Shown here: in pieces, positions 48,193-59,424 of the stretch
Position numbering within the stretch: position 1 is the stretch's first letter
Layout: every line of letters starts with the position of its first letter
Assembly (NCBI GenBank): GCA_039881145.1
Contig: JAYKKI010000128.1
Span: 525,001 to 589,000, forward strand
Length of the DNA stretch: 64,000 bases
Source: Druceiella hillmani
Lineage: Eukaryota > Arthropoda > Insecta > Lepidoptera > Hepialidae
Direction of reading: 5' to 3'
Translations under genes and position numbers: made by a program
The notes under the pieces: model-generated
What the model saw: only the letters and a program-made list of their open reading frames with translations
Told to the model about the DNA's origin: nothing
Database searches by the model: none

Positions 48193-48506
48193 ACAAGCAC
48201 TTTTATAGCTGGCAGTAGCCATAATAAATTCATCAAAGGGCGCCTTGATTCACGTAATGAACATCAAAGTTAACGCTTGAAGCTGAAATTTGACGCAGTT
48301 AGCAACAATTTTCCAGTAAATTAGAATTGTTAGTGAGGAGTACGAACTTGCGGTTATCTTTTATGTAGTTTCAAAGAGATGCCGGCCCACTTTGGTCTGT
48401 GTCGATAGCTCATCGAGCATTGACGGATTGTGTGAATTTTGCAGGGTAATAATAATTTTTCAAGTCGACCCCCCCCCCTTCTCTATAGCTGCTTATACTG
48501 GCAATC
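48193..48506 (-). repeat. Inverted-pair element, copy Y
   Basis: Reverse-complement partner of copy X, 4.1 kb away. The conserved TATAAAAG reads on the minus strand at 48207-48200. Y contains a C10 run (48469-48478) where X has gtgggggcg. Indels are few, and substitutions are spread evenly rather than by codon position, in keeping with a non-coding constrained or simply decaying duplicate. X and Y point toward each other. Confidence 0.8.
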
Positions 48507-48639
48507 TGTCCTAAATTCTTAATAAAATTTCAATATGTTTTGAGGGCAAGGTTTGATCAGTTTTTTATTTATATATTTACTGTTTAGTAATAATTATGTT
48601 TAATGTGCAACTTAAAGCCGAAGTGGATATTTTAGCAGT

Positions 48640-48860
48640 AATGGAAGTAAATTGAAGTAAATAATAAAGAATAATTGGTCCAATGCAAATACAAAAGACG
48701 CAATTAATATTCCGTGCCATTAACCCCACATTTAAATTATTAAAATCTTGGTCACCCCATTTCCGGCCATCTGTCATGTTACCGCACATCGATGGCACTA
48801 ATGACGTATCAATTCGCGTATGCGCAGAACTTAGTGGAGAGCGTTTCAACTGAACCAAAA
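48640..48860. promoter_or_regulatory. Candidate regulatory patch with a perfect POU octamer
   Basis: ATGCAAAT at 48683-48690 is flanked by ataattgg and caattaat homeodomain-type sites, followed by GC-raised sequence (cggccatctgtcatgttacc, gcgtatgcgcagaac). A 112-codon minus frame crosses it but lacks any recognisable domain. Site type and position next to copy Y suggest a shared regulatory region; inference only. Confidence 0.3.
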
Positions 48861-49859
48861 TAAATTTTTTTAAAAAGCTGTAACTACAGAGTTTATTGCT
48901 ACACATTGTGAGCAATGTTTTTTGTAGAAAATGTTTTTCGGTAAAACCAATAAATAGATTTGCAATTAATACAAAACCAACAGTACATTTGTTTATACCT
49001 GTTAAGTGCTCTAGAATTTTACGAACAATTTTTAATCCTGATGTTAATTTTTAAAAAATTGTGAATATATATTACGTTCATGATTTTTTTCAAATATTTC
49101 TGAGCGATCGCTTTGATAATAACGATGGAGGATAGCAATTTTTAGGTGTTTTCCTAAAAATGTTTAATTAAATTTATGAAAAAGTACATCATATTTATAG
49201 TTAATTTTCAATACAATTTCATATGACACCCTACCGGAGATAATTTTTTAAATATTTTTTTCCAAATTTACCCCATGAAATCAACCCAGAAAGAAACGAA
49301 ATTGAACTTTTTACGTTTCACGCCTTCAATTGGGCCAACATAATATACCTTTGTGGTAAATTTCATTTTTTACATCGAATATTTTCCGTGAAGATCGCCT
49401 GTGCCAGACTAATGGACGACGAATTCAATATTCCGTTTGATAATTTTGTCACAGAACACTAAAAATGTAAAACAAAACAAGGCAGTGCCAATTTTTAAAA
49501 ATTTATTTATGGTTTTCATAAACACAAAATTAAGATCCCAGTAGCAGATGTAATTTTTTATATTAAAAAATACGTATGGAAGTTACATGTTTTAAATGTG
49601 ACGATAAACATGATCATAGTATGAGTTTATACCGTGTCTGTGAAAACGTACTCACAAGAGGTTACGTAGTAATATAAGTATATGTATATAAACACATTAA
49701 GGCTCTCCTGTTTTGTTTTAATCTGCTGTTAATATTATCCTATCATCATTGAATATCATATGGTTTTTTTAATTATTTTTCTTAATTTCCAACTCCGTGG
49801 TAACACAATAACCAGATATTTATGAGCAAGAGGAAAACTTAGATTCTGAAATATTACAA
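48861..49859. other. AT-rich stretch without a gene
   Basis: No supported feature. Confidence 0.55.
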
Positions 49860-50100
49860 GCGTTATGATAAATTAGGATATAAATACAAAATTTTATGGA
49901 ATTATCGAGTTAAACAATTTTTGAGTGTCAGATGCATGAAATATATGCCAGTTTATCTGTTTCATTACTAAGTCAAATTTCAAGTTTTCAGGTAACACAG
50001 TTTTTGAAAAAATGGCTGTAACACATGTACAGATGGACACAAGAATGATCTTATAAGGGTTTTGTTTATTATTTTAAAGTACGTCACCCTAAGTTAGATA
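49860..50100 (+). repeat. Dispersed family copy (ACGGAACCCT family), tail
   Basis: gaaaaaatggctgtaacaca, agatggacac, gatcttataagggtttt and tacgtcaccct keep the family tail order, which also appears at 56.94 kb as aaatggctgtgacaaacgg with aatcttataaggg. Non-coding. Confidence 0.55.
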
Positions 50101-50509
50101 CCTCTTCCATACGTAAATGATATTATATAACAAATCATAAATTAGGGCTATACATTTAAAGGTATTGATAGTATCGTTTTACTCAATATACAGATATAAT
50201 AATGCTCAAAACTAATCACAGAGGGAGATTTAAATATAAACTTCTTAAATCGTATAAATAACATTCTACCCAGTTATTTTAATAATATTGCGCTTACACA
50301 AATTATAATTAATTATGAAATTATTTTCAGAAACGAAACTTTGTTGTTCAATATTTATGAACATATCACGAATTATTTAAAGATTCATATTGTAAAATGT
50401 CGTTTCCACAGTAAAGGTCTGAGTCAAATAAATTTATGTATTATTAACAAATAATTATTTACAAGTAAAATTATTGTGTGTAGCGTGTCATCATTAACCC
50501 ACAGACTCT
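50101..50509. other. AT-rich stretch without a gene
   Basis: No supported feature. Confidence 0.55.
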
Positions 50510-50745
50510 CACAATCGTCGATTGATTCCTTAACGCCTACATCTAACTTTTTCCCGCGAACTTAATCAAGTCATATGTCCAAGCAAGTTGGGACCATCGC
50601 TCTGCGTCCTCTGATACGTGATCGCCATTAAGAACATTCTTCCCCAATGGTTCTGCACGCTGTGTGACCTGTGCATTGCTCCTCCAGTCGGCCAATCTTA
50701 CGAGTTATGTCGGCGACCTAAGCTTTCCTACGGATCTAGCCATTA
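50510..50745. other. GC-raised unidentified segment
   Basis: A block with balanced composition (gaccatcgctctgcgtcctc, ctccagtcggccaatcttac) ending where the long hairpin begins. Both strands hold medium open frames but none spans it fully, and no domain is recognised. It looks like the remnant of a dispersed element or old coding sequence; unresolved. Confidence 0.35.
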
Positions 50746-50747
50746 CT

Positions 50748-50824
50748 AATGGGACTTTATGTATATATCTACGACACAATGGGATCTACCCATTGTGTTG
50801 TAGATAAACACATAAAGTTCCATT
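50748..50824. repeat. 36-bp imperfect hairpin, 5-nt loop, miRNA-precursor-like
   Basis: Arms 50748-50783 and 50789-50824 pair at 32 of 36 positions, two of the rest being G-T wobbles and two an internal mismatch pair opposite gttt. Loop is atcta. The loop-proximal half has atctacgacacaatggg against cccattgtgttgtagat. Total length about 77 nt with small symmetric defects, which suits a pre-miRNA, though a decayed palindrome like those at 29.8 and 56.3 kb is as likely. No known miRNA seed is recognised. Confidence 0.8.
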
Positions 50825-52719
50825 TTCCCAGTTATATGTGTAGCGTATATATTTTATTCATTATAAACATGGGGTGTCCATTATATTACAGCTTATATAG
50901 ATTAAAATTAAGTAATGAAATAACGGACTGGCTCCGGCCTCGTAAATAAGGAAGAAACTGGAGGAGTTTTGAGTGACCTTGGACTTATTTAAACTTGCTT
51001 GTCCGAACCTTAGAAGACTTTTCGTAATTTTTCGGCCGTCATTTTTCAGATGTCTTCTTGGTGCGCGTCGGAAAAATGCTTAATTTAAAAGTTAACCAAC
51101 TTCAAAAACTGAATAACACATCCCCCTCTACCTAGTGTTTTAATTTGATCAAGAAAATTTATACGTTTCATCCGCGCTTTTCTGATTACCACAAAAAGTT
51201 AAATGAAAGGTGTGAATATTTTGGAAGACGTTGAATATGTTTGACAGCAAGATGCTGATCAAGGGTGAAATTAAAAACGAAAAGTTGATTGAAGTGGGTA
51301 AAAATTTTTAAACTCGAAGAATATGTTTGACATAAAGATGGTGATCAAGGATAAAATTTTGAAAGAATGTATTCCATAGTGCACGACATGAACTAGAATG
51401 GCTATAAAACAGCTTTGACTAACCTGCAAAAAAATTTTGAAGATTGCGGTCACTTGTCTGGATAAATGGTTTTATTCTTCATTGACAGAACGTAATTTGA
51501 CAGAAGATACTTGCTGGGAAAAGTTTTTGATCGTAATAGCTATTCCTACACTTGAACATCTTCTACTTATCCCATATTTGGTAACTCATGACTTTTTTCT
51601 TTGCAGGTATAAATTCAGTATCATGGAGGTAACCCGTTTTGAGTTTAATATAGTTAAGAAAAAGCGGAAAGACTTTTTACGAGAGTGGTCGAAACATGAT
51701 CTCTACCATTCATTGCCAAATAGAAAACTAGATTGCTCATTATGTAGGAGCAGAAGCGGAGTATATTAAAGGAGAAAAAATAATTAAGATATTATAAAAT
51801 AAATAAAAATAAAATTTTGTGACTCGATTAGTGAAAAAAAAATTAAACTAATACCCTTGCTATATATAATGTTCAAGTCTAAAAATGGTTCCATTTTTCC
51901 TTCTAAAAGTAAGAAAGACGTCACTTGAAAATAAATTAAATCGTAAACTTTCATTACATGTAGTTCAGAAGGATTTAATTGTTTTATTATCCTTCTTCGT
52001 CTTCCTTTTTGTTAGTTAAGTTTGTAGCCATTTTAAAAACTTTCTTGATAACAACAACTAGGTATTTCCACGCAGTTTTGTATTTAATACGTCTTAGAGC
52101 GGTAGTAATAAAGAAAGCTATGGGAAATTTAGCTTAATCAGATCAAAAATCAATAAAAAGCTTTCAGGATTATTTTCTTTTTATTTTGTTAATTTCAATC
52201 CGCATTTCATCATGATTTTGAGATTATTTGTGTATAACCATAGAAGAAAGAGGTAAGAAATTGTTAAGAGTTATTTTGATGAATGATCGAAATTGCAACG
52301 TGTTGTGCAAGATTATCCTGTCCTTCGGAATATGACCAAACTTGTTCACAAAGTTCACAAGCGAACTGCCCTCACAATTAGACATATTGTATCACAAGAC
52401 TTGAATTAATCAATTATTAAACAATTGCTAAATTAGATGTTTCTTTTTGATATATCTTTTAAATATTCTATCATCACAGTCGTTAATATAAATAAAATGG
52501 CAACACCAAGTCAAAATATTTCTCTAATTGTGTTTTATATTTTTTCATATGAAATTCCGTTTCAAAAATGTTACATTTACCTTTTTCACTGCACGCTATG
52601 TTTCACTGGACGTAGGAAATTAATAACTTGATCTCATATAATTTTATTAATTTGCCAAGACAATTTGCTGATATCCTTGTTATTATTTTTCGTACATTAT
52701 TCGAAATAACACTTAACAT
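50825..52719. other. Stretch without a gene
   Basis: Mostly AT-rich. A 110-codon plus frame at 51437-51769 has no recognised domain; a tttgcag acceptor-like site falls inside it at 51606. Not supported as a gene. Confidence 0.45.
51225..51362. repeat. Diverged tandem dimer, 86-bp period
   Basis: gaatatgtttgacagcaaga at 51233 recurs as gaatatgtttgacataaaga at 51319, both followed by tgNtgatcaaggNtaaaatt or a close variant. Confidence 0.75.
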
Positions 52720-52990
52720 TTAACACGTGACCTAATTAAGTTTTGAGAGCGAGATTACGAAATGTTGGCACAGTCTACATGCAAAATAAATAAGAAGTCC
52801 GCACCAGAACTCCCTGCGCATGCTAATTATAATCATCGACCGTACAAACGAAACACTTAAAATTACATTAAGCGAAGGCGCTTTTAGAAACGAGCCCAAG
52901 TTCCTTATCGCGCATCGGGCACACATGGCCTCGAAAGTGCGTCGCGGCACGCTGTGTCCTGCTTTGTCACGCCGTTTGCACGCTACGAAC
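52720..52990. promoter_or_regulatory. GC-raised patch with homeodomain/POU-type sites
   Basis: Holds gcgcatgctaattataatca, atgcaaaataaata, acctaattaag and a CG-rich end (aagtgcgtcgcggcacgctg). A 72-codon minus frame (52732-52950) lacks a domain and splice donor. Best read as a candidate enhancer; an unrecognised exon is possible. Confidence 0.3.
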
Positions 52991-55254
52991 TGAAGGAAAA
53001 ATCATCAATGATAAAATATAAAGGATAAAAATGAGAAATATATTTATGACAATTTTCATATCGCAATTTTACGTCATCGATAAGAAAACCATGCTTGTGC
53101 TTGCAAGATATGTGCAAATATTTAACTTGGTTAGAAATTGTAAATGATAATATGACAATTATAAAATATTTATACTTGTCATATTTTATGTAACATTTCA
53201 AAGATTTCCGATTATAACTTTATTCAAGTGTTGTTAGTTCCGAGTCAGTCTCCATTTGGATCAAATCGAGGGTATTGTAGCTTGCGTATTAATTAAACTA
53301 CAAACTTCGTAACTGAGCATGAATCATAATAATTATATAATTATTTATTCTCCAGGTTGATCTTTTGTTAGACTGAGCGAATCGAAGTCTTTTCTTTTAG
53401 TAGTATGTTGTCAATCGGTTTTGTATATGTATTTTTAGTACAATATTTCGAAAAAAAAGTATTTTCTGAGAATTTATAATTAATATAAAAAAAGAATATT
53501 AAACAGTAGTTTATGAATATAAACATAAAACAAAAACTAAAACTACAATATATCCGTGCCTAATAAGACATTCCACTACTTATCACAACTTAATTCAAAA
53601 TCGATTCTATTGAAAATTGCAGGCAAAGTCGTCTTAAAACACATAACTTTTTTTTAAATAATTTTAATATTTATGACTTCTTTTGATAACTTTAGTTATT
53701 AGCAAAGTAACTTAATATTAAATTATAAAAAAGTTAGTCTTAAAAACTGTCTAAGGGATATAAATAAACCTTTAGCGCAACTAATACTATATCTTCTTAA
53801 TTTTATTAGATAAAAAAAATTAAACGCGAAATAATGCATTCTTAAATCGGTCTCTTATATTACAGTGTATCAGTTTATATCCTTAGGTGCAAACATATAA
53901 TAAAGCCAAGTAGTTTTATTTCGATATTGCTACTTTAGTAGATTAGATCGATAATTTATTGTCTGAAAAAAGAGAAATATTTGCACCGTGGCCCCTTTAC
54001 CCTTTATAAGAAGTTCTGAAATTATACCTGTTATTAAGTGGACATCGATACTGAATAATTGATGCATGAATTCAACTTACAATCAACCCTTTATTATCTT
54101 AATATATCGGTAATAAAATTTTCCTAACATTGAATAACATTTCAAATAAAAGCATTTATCCCACACACAGTGGGCATGCGGCCTACCGGCATGCCGCAAG
54201 ATCTAAATCATAGATTTGAAACACAGCAGAGTTTGGAAATAATCTTCATATCCGCCGCGGATTAGTATGGCTCAAGGCATCGCATATCCTTCATGCTTTC
54301 TTACAATTATTAATATTTCTACATGGTCGTATCTTTACATTTAAACTGAGAAAAGGCAGACTATAAGTTCTAACCACACTGTTACTGAACATGAAATCGC
54401 CAAAGAATTAAGAAATTATGAGACTGACTGAATGAGTTTTTTTTGTGTGATTTTAAATGTTCTTTCTTTAATAGTTTCTGAAGTGTGTGACAAAAAGAGA
54501 CAAAAAAGCATTTATTTAATATTTCGTATAATAGATATCTGTGTTTTATATACGAGTGAAATACGGCTTGCTTAATTTACACCTGTTACGAAGGTAAAAA
54601 TGTGTCAGCTTGCTTAATATATGTTGCAAAAGAAAAGTTTTGTGTGGTTGGTGGCCGCAGTCTGAATTGACTTACTCTCGCCTACCTATTAGTGTTTTCA
54701 ACAAAGCGAGTAGGTAATATATCATTGTCGCGTTTCGACCACTATGCGACTGCTATTATATATATAACAAAACAAAAATCGGGGATACTGCTTAAACGGT
54801 ACAAGTTATAGAGAAACCGACTTATTTATCAACTGACAATTCCAAATATATCCCCACCCCCGATCCTTCAAAATTCAAGCTTAAATTGTCGCGAATAATA
54901 CTGGTAAATGGAGCGGAGACATTTAATGTATATTTGCAAACACGCAATAATTCAATATTAATTTTGCGAATTTATAACAAATTAAAGCAAAATTATGAAC
55001 TTTTTCAATATTTTTATATGGTTTAGGTAACCCCAGGAAAGAGATCGAAATAATTTTTTGCTTGCGGCTCACTTTCGAAACTATAACGTACTGTGTGTTT
55101 TTGCCCACTAAATATATATTTACATGCATATAGTGACTGTTACTATATTCATGATGGTTTTTATTAATTGAAATATTTACAAATATACTAACACTTACTA
55201 ATATACAGGCATTCTCGTACACGTCATATTTGCCTGTTTTGTCAAGAAATACGT
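52991..55254. other. Long stretch without a gene
   Basis: AT-rich. GC-raised spots at 54165-54290 (gggcatgcggcctaccggca, with overlapping ggcatgcc palindromes) and 54645-54750 are unassigned. No gene. Confidence 0.5.
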
Positions 55255-55480
55255 ATATAACGCACTTAACACATAGACAGGTAATACATAACTCATACAG
55301 ATTAAAATACATATATGCAGATGCAAAACATAACACAGATACACTTACTTATCTGTGGGCAGGGGCACTCAAACATTTCTGTGAAGAAACATATATGCAG
55401 CAAGCTTTACACATATACAGACAACATATAACAGACATAAAATTCAAACAAACGCAAAACATAGAAAAACATACAGGCAT
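55255..55480. repeat. ACATA-rich low-complexity tract
   Basis: About 220 bp dominated by irregular acata/acaca/cagaca words with C almost only in ACA context on the plus strand. It produces long accidental frames on both strands. It is not a clean tandem repeat. Confidence 0.55.
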
Positions 55481-56289
55481 ATTTATACAAGCCGCATGTA
55501 TTATTTGTGCAATTTAAGCCAGAGAAATAAATTTTTATTTTCGAATGTTATTGTTCTTGCCCGTATCTTTAGTGTAAGAGTTAACATTAATATAAAATAT
55601 GGAAAATATTATTTTCGTAGAAAATTTTCATAAAAATGTTTTGTAAATATTTTGGTGTATCAATTAACAAATGATGACGGAAAAATAAGATTTTGATTTA
55701 ATATGTCGTGTTTTTGTCGAAAAGTTATATTAAAAAATGTTTTTCGGATATTTCAATGTTTTTCGGATATTATATGTGAAAATTGTGGGGACATAACAGG
55801 TGAGAATTAAGTAAAAAAATTATCATACCAGCAATTGAGCAGAAAAAAATTTAAAGGTAAGAATCATTTTAAACGGTTTTTTTCCTGAATTAAACGATCT
55901 TAAAGACATTTTAAAACTCTTTTATTTGATTTTTCTGTAACAGGTGCACTTTTCCTATGTTAAAAGTTCATTTCTAAGTTATTTTGTTATAAAAAACTTA
56001 TTACAAACAACGTTTTACTTAGTGTTAAAGGTTACTGGTAGTTTAATTCGTTGCTAGTGTGTTTTTTTCCCTTTTGTTTGAAATATTTTACTTAGTATAG
56101 TCGTTTGCAATAAATTGCTAGCTAATTTTATACATGTAATAAACATTTACCTTGGTCATTATTTAAAGTGTTTATATATTAATTAAAATAAGTTATAATC
56201 AACCCTGTTACATTCTGAGAAGTTTATTTATTATGTTTTATACACCCTTAAATATTGACTTTTCTTTTTAAACATGAAGTACAAACCGG
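55481..56289. other. AT-rich stretch without a gene
   Basis: No supported feature. Confidence 0.55.
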
Positions 56290-56347
56290 AATGAGTACAA
56301 ACCGTATCTCGCTTAGTTTTCTAAGCGAGATACGGTTTGTACTCATT
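56290..56347. repeat. Perfect 27-bp inverted repeat, 4-nt loop
   Basis: 56290-56316 (aatgagtacaaaccgtatct...) is exactly complementary to 56321-56347 around loop tttt. A partial direct copy of the arm (gtacaaaccg) also lies immediately before, at about 56278, which hints at a template-switch origin. GC-balanced arms, so not an AT artefact. Confidence 0.96.
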
Positions 56348-56454
56348 TGTTGTGATTAAACTGACTATATTGTATGTTAATCTAAAACTGTAAATATTGA
56401 CAAATAGCAAATATATCAACATATATTAAAAACTCTTTAATTAAAAATACAGGT

Positions 56455-56590
56455 TTAGTACGAGACTGGTTCGCGCATCGAGGGTAGCGCACCTCTTTGA
56501 AGTGAAACTCTTGTGTTAATCATAAATCGTCACTAATATGGACTTTCTAGCCCAATATTACTAAATAATATATGAAGTAAATAAGTCGGG

Positions 56591-56626
<36 letters not shown>

Positions 56627-56675
56627 GTGTGTGTATGTATATATATATATATATATATACATATGTGTGTGTATG

Positions 56676-56710
<35 letters not shown>

Positions 56711-57020
56711 CTATGTATATGTATGTATGTACATATGTATACAACTTTTGCCTGGGCTTCTAAGAACCCTATTTTTTCAGAATTTAAATTTTAACGGTTT
56801 TGGAAAGAGCGATTGAAAAGGCCTTATTTTTTATATTTCTCTAAAGATGTATGAATTAAATTATGAAGAAAACATTTTTGACGCCATTGCAATCAGCCTT
56901 TTCAACAGTTTCACATTATATACTTAGTTTACCCCCTAAAAATGGCTGTGACAAACGGACGCTTGAATAATCTTATAAGGGATCTGTATTTTCTTTGAAG
57001 ATACGGAAGTAAAAAACCAA
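56455..57020 (+). repeat. Dispersed family copy, long form, split by a TA tract
   Basis: Begins gactggttcgcgcatcgagg, continues cgtcactaatatggactttc (also in the 41.2-kb copy), is interrupted by a (TA)n tract, and ends aaatggctgtgacaaacgga, ataatcttataagggatctg, gatacggaag. Non-coding. Confidence 0.6.
56594..56730. repeat. (TA)n microsatellite with GTGTGTATG blocks
   Basis: TA repeat with two identical acatatgtgtgtgtatgta blocks about 35 bp apart, showing secondary duplication inside the tract. Confidence 0.96.
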
Positions 57021-57339
57021 ATAATATTAACAATGTTTATAAAAAAAAATATTTTGCTAGATTGTCATTTAAAATATTTTACTAGATTGTCGGCTATATA
57101 TGAAGGGAAAAATATATTTTAGAATAAATGCTAGTAAAATATATACTTGATTTCTGAAAAGTACGTAAGGTCAACAGACCGTAATATCGAGATTAGGAAT
57201 AAATGTACGGAATATGTGAAAGAACTTGTGTATCTCAATCATCTGTTTCAAAACAAGTCACAATATAGGGCCAACATAATAAATAGCTGGTGCCGGTTTG
57301 TCAAAGTTAGGAGGGCGTCGTAAATATTTTATAAATATA

Positions 57340-57935
57340 AAACTGACCAAGTGCGAGTTTGATTCACGCATCGAAGATTCCTACCTTGTTTAACGTGAAA
57401 TTACTATATCTATCATGAGTTATCGCAACTATGATTTATCGCTTAATACAGTTAAGTAGAGTGGACGTATGTATTATAGTGAATATGCGGAAAACTATGA
57501 CACCGGGAAATGCTCTTAATATCTTTCAAAAAACCTGTTTTTTCACAATTATAGTTTAAGCAGTATCCAAAACAGAGGTAAGATATACTTTTATGCATAT
57601 ATTTCAATATATCTCTGAATGCTCCTAAAGTTATGAAAATAAATTATATATTCACGACTCGTCCAACTAGCCTTTTTAAATAATGCCCCACATTACATAC
57701 AATATTTAAATTTCTTTCCGAGTTCTTAATTGGCTACCATAAAATTTCCATATCAATATTTATCAGTGTTAGCTATTGAAAGATATGTGACTTTAATATG
57801 TTTTATTACTTTGCCAAATTTAATGTTTCTACGTCGAGCGATTTCTGAACAAAACGGCTGTTTGAGCCGAATAGGTAGACAAGTGAGTGATCTTATTAAA
57901 GTTCCGTTTTTGCTTTTAAGGTATGAAACCATAAA
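57340..57935 (+). repeat. Dispersed family copy, most complete
   Basis: Starts aaaactgaccaagtgcgagt (the family's start motif), then ttgattcacgcatcgaagat, gcggaaaactatgacac, tttctacgtcgagcgatttct and ends agttccgtttttgc with ggtatgaaacc. About 600 bp. It shares internal blocks with copies at 41.2, 56.5 and 61.3 kb. No coding capacity; how it moved is not evident. Confidence 0.65.
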
Positions 57936-58499
57936 AACGATAAGGTATAAGTGGAACTTCCATTACCGGTATAACATATCGTGTATAAACATATGAAGAC
58001 ATCGAAGTGTCCTGTACCGAAGTAGGTACAAAACGCCTGTGATATAAGAAAAACCTCTGAGTCATATGCGTTTGGATAAATTGTGTCATGTTAATAATAA
58101 GATTAATAAGAATACCAAAAAGTCATCAGTACATTAAGTCATTGTGGAATATTTTGTTATCAGAGATTCACATTAATAGTAATTTTTCGCCTTTTATAAA
58201 ATGTTGGTTGCAATTTAGATTCAAGTAATGAAATTGTTCAATTTTAACAAAAAATCTGTGGAAGTAACGAAAAATTAATAGACTTTGTTCTTTATAAACT
58301 TTATCACCAGCATTTCCTATTTTTTACACATATGATACACAGTTTTCTAAGTCATAAAGAAATATATTTTTTGAAAATTTCGTTGGAAGTAAATAACCTA
58401 AAAAAACTTTACATATAAAGGTGTTTCAACGCAGAATTCAAAACTTTAAAATGTTCAAGTTATTGGCTTTTGCCCGGCGCGCGGTTTTTAATCAAACAA

Positions 58500-58575
58500 A
58501 AATAGTTAAAATAGTTGAGTAAGAATAGTTAAAGTAAGAATAGAATAGTAAAATAGTAAAAATAGTTAGTAAACT
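58500..58575. repeat. Decayed aatagtt-type minisatellite
   Basis: aaatagttaaaatagttgag and aagaatagttaaagtaagaa blocks repeat with irregular 10-20-bp spacing. Confidence 0.7.
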
Positions 58576-58897
58576 ATACATTCATTAGAACTATTTTCGA
58601 ATAAATAAATCAACAATATTTTTGCTTTCACGGGGGACTCGTATCGTAATATGACTCTTATGATGCAGGCATAAGGATTATTTTACTATTTGCCTGTAAC
58701 TAAGAAATAAAAGAACTATATGGCAACATATATTGGCCTGGCAAATTTTTGTAAAAATGCATCGTGTTTAAAATTAAAAACCACTTTAAACTATTCCTAC
58801 GACTGTAATAGTTTACTATTACATTTTACTGAATTAATTGAATTTTTTAGATTTTTGGTGTAAGGTTGAGAAATACCACCTAATATATGAGGAATCA

Positions 58898-58901
<4 letters not shown>

Positions 58902-58955
<54 letters not shown>
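58902..58955. repeat. (TA)n microsatellite
   Basis: About 54 bp of uninterrupted TA repeat. Confidence 0.97.
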
Positions 58956-58957
<2 letters not shown>

Positions 58958-59145
58958 CTGTGCTTTTCAATATGGTTACTTTTGAAATAAAAAATAATGA
59001 TGTCTTAAAATTTTTTTTTTCTAATTCTTCCTCGTGCCACGAAACTGTTCCTTAATATAGAAGATATAAATACATTTTTGAGAAATAAACATCTTTCCTC
59101 GAGATAATCCAGCATAATCATATATCGAAAAAGGTGTGAACGTCT

Positions 59146-59234
59146 TATAAATACATGCGACTACATATATACGAAAATAATTCTCACAGTTCGCACATCG
59201 CTGACGTGACCCTCTTTATCAGTATTGCAAACAG
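59146..59234 (+). promoter_or_regulatory. Possible TATA promoter and 5' untranslated exon
   Basis: TATAAATA at 59146-59153 is followed by initiator-like TCACAGT (A at 59186, slightly far at 40 bp) and a leader-like segment without ATG that ends in AACAG|GTATGT, a near-ideal splice donor at 59234/59235. A matching acceptor could be CTAATCACGGCAG ending at 59344. All signals are individually short; their order and spacing are what make them worth noting. Confidence 0.3.
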
Positions 59235-59344
59235 GTATGTATAATTAGTCTTCAATATTGGCATTATTCAAGCATAAGGAGATCAAGTGACCTCACAACT
59301 TTGGATATAACAGTAAGTAGTTGCGTGACAACTAATCACGGCAG

Positions 59345-59424
59345 ATGAGCACGATCGAACCCGCATCACGCTACACCGGAAAACCGACGGACGGGATCGC
59401 ACTTGAACAACGGCCGTCATTAAG
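59345..59424 (+). CDS. Possible first coding exon, unrecognised
   Basis: ATG at 59345 opens 26 codons plus two bases (begins MSTIEPASRYTGKPTDG) and ends exactly at TTAAG|GTAAGG, a consensus donor in phase 2. GC is far above the local background, and a CTAAT branch-like motif with CAG acceptor directly precedes the ATG. An in-frame stop lies upstream, so the ATG is a natural start. Read through, the frame would stop two codons later, so splicing is required. No family is recognised; there is no signal peptide. If real, the gene continues rightward and probably beyond the window. It could instead be a GC-rich repeat fragment. Confidence 0.28.

Larger units (their letters stand above)
57936..59145. 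other. Stretch without a gene
   Basis: AT-rich. Contains a decayed minisatellite and a TA tract; otherwise nothing is recognised. ttttgcccggcgcgcgg near 58470 is an isolated GC spot. Confidence 0.5.

Noticed and set aside
48577..48915. 112-codon minus-strand frame
   Set aside because: It crosses a candidate regulatory patch with a POU octamer; no domain and no splice sites at its edges.
51437..51769. 110-codon plus-strand frame with an internal acceptor-like site
   Set aside because: No domain is recognised and there is no partner donor or promoter; composition matches background.
54923..55336. 137-codon minus-strand frame
   Set aside because: It lies partly in ACATA-rich low-complexity sequence, which removes stop codons by composition; no domain is seen.
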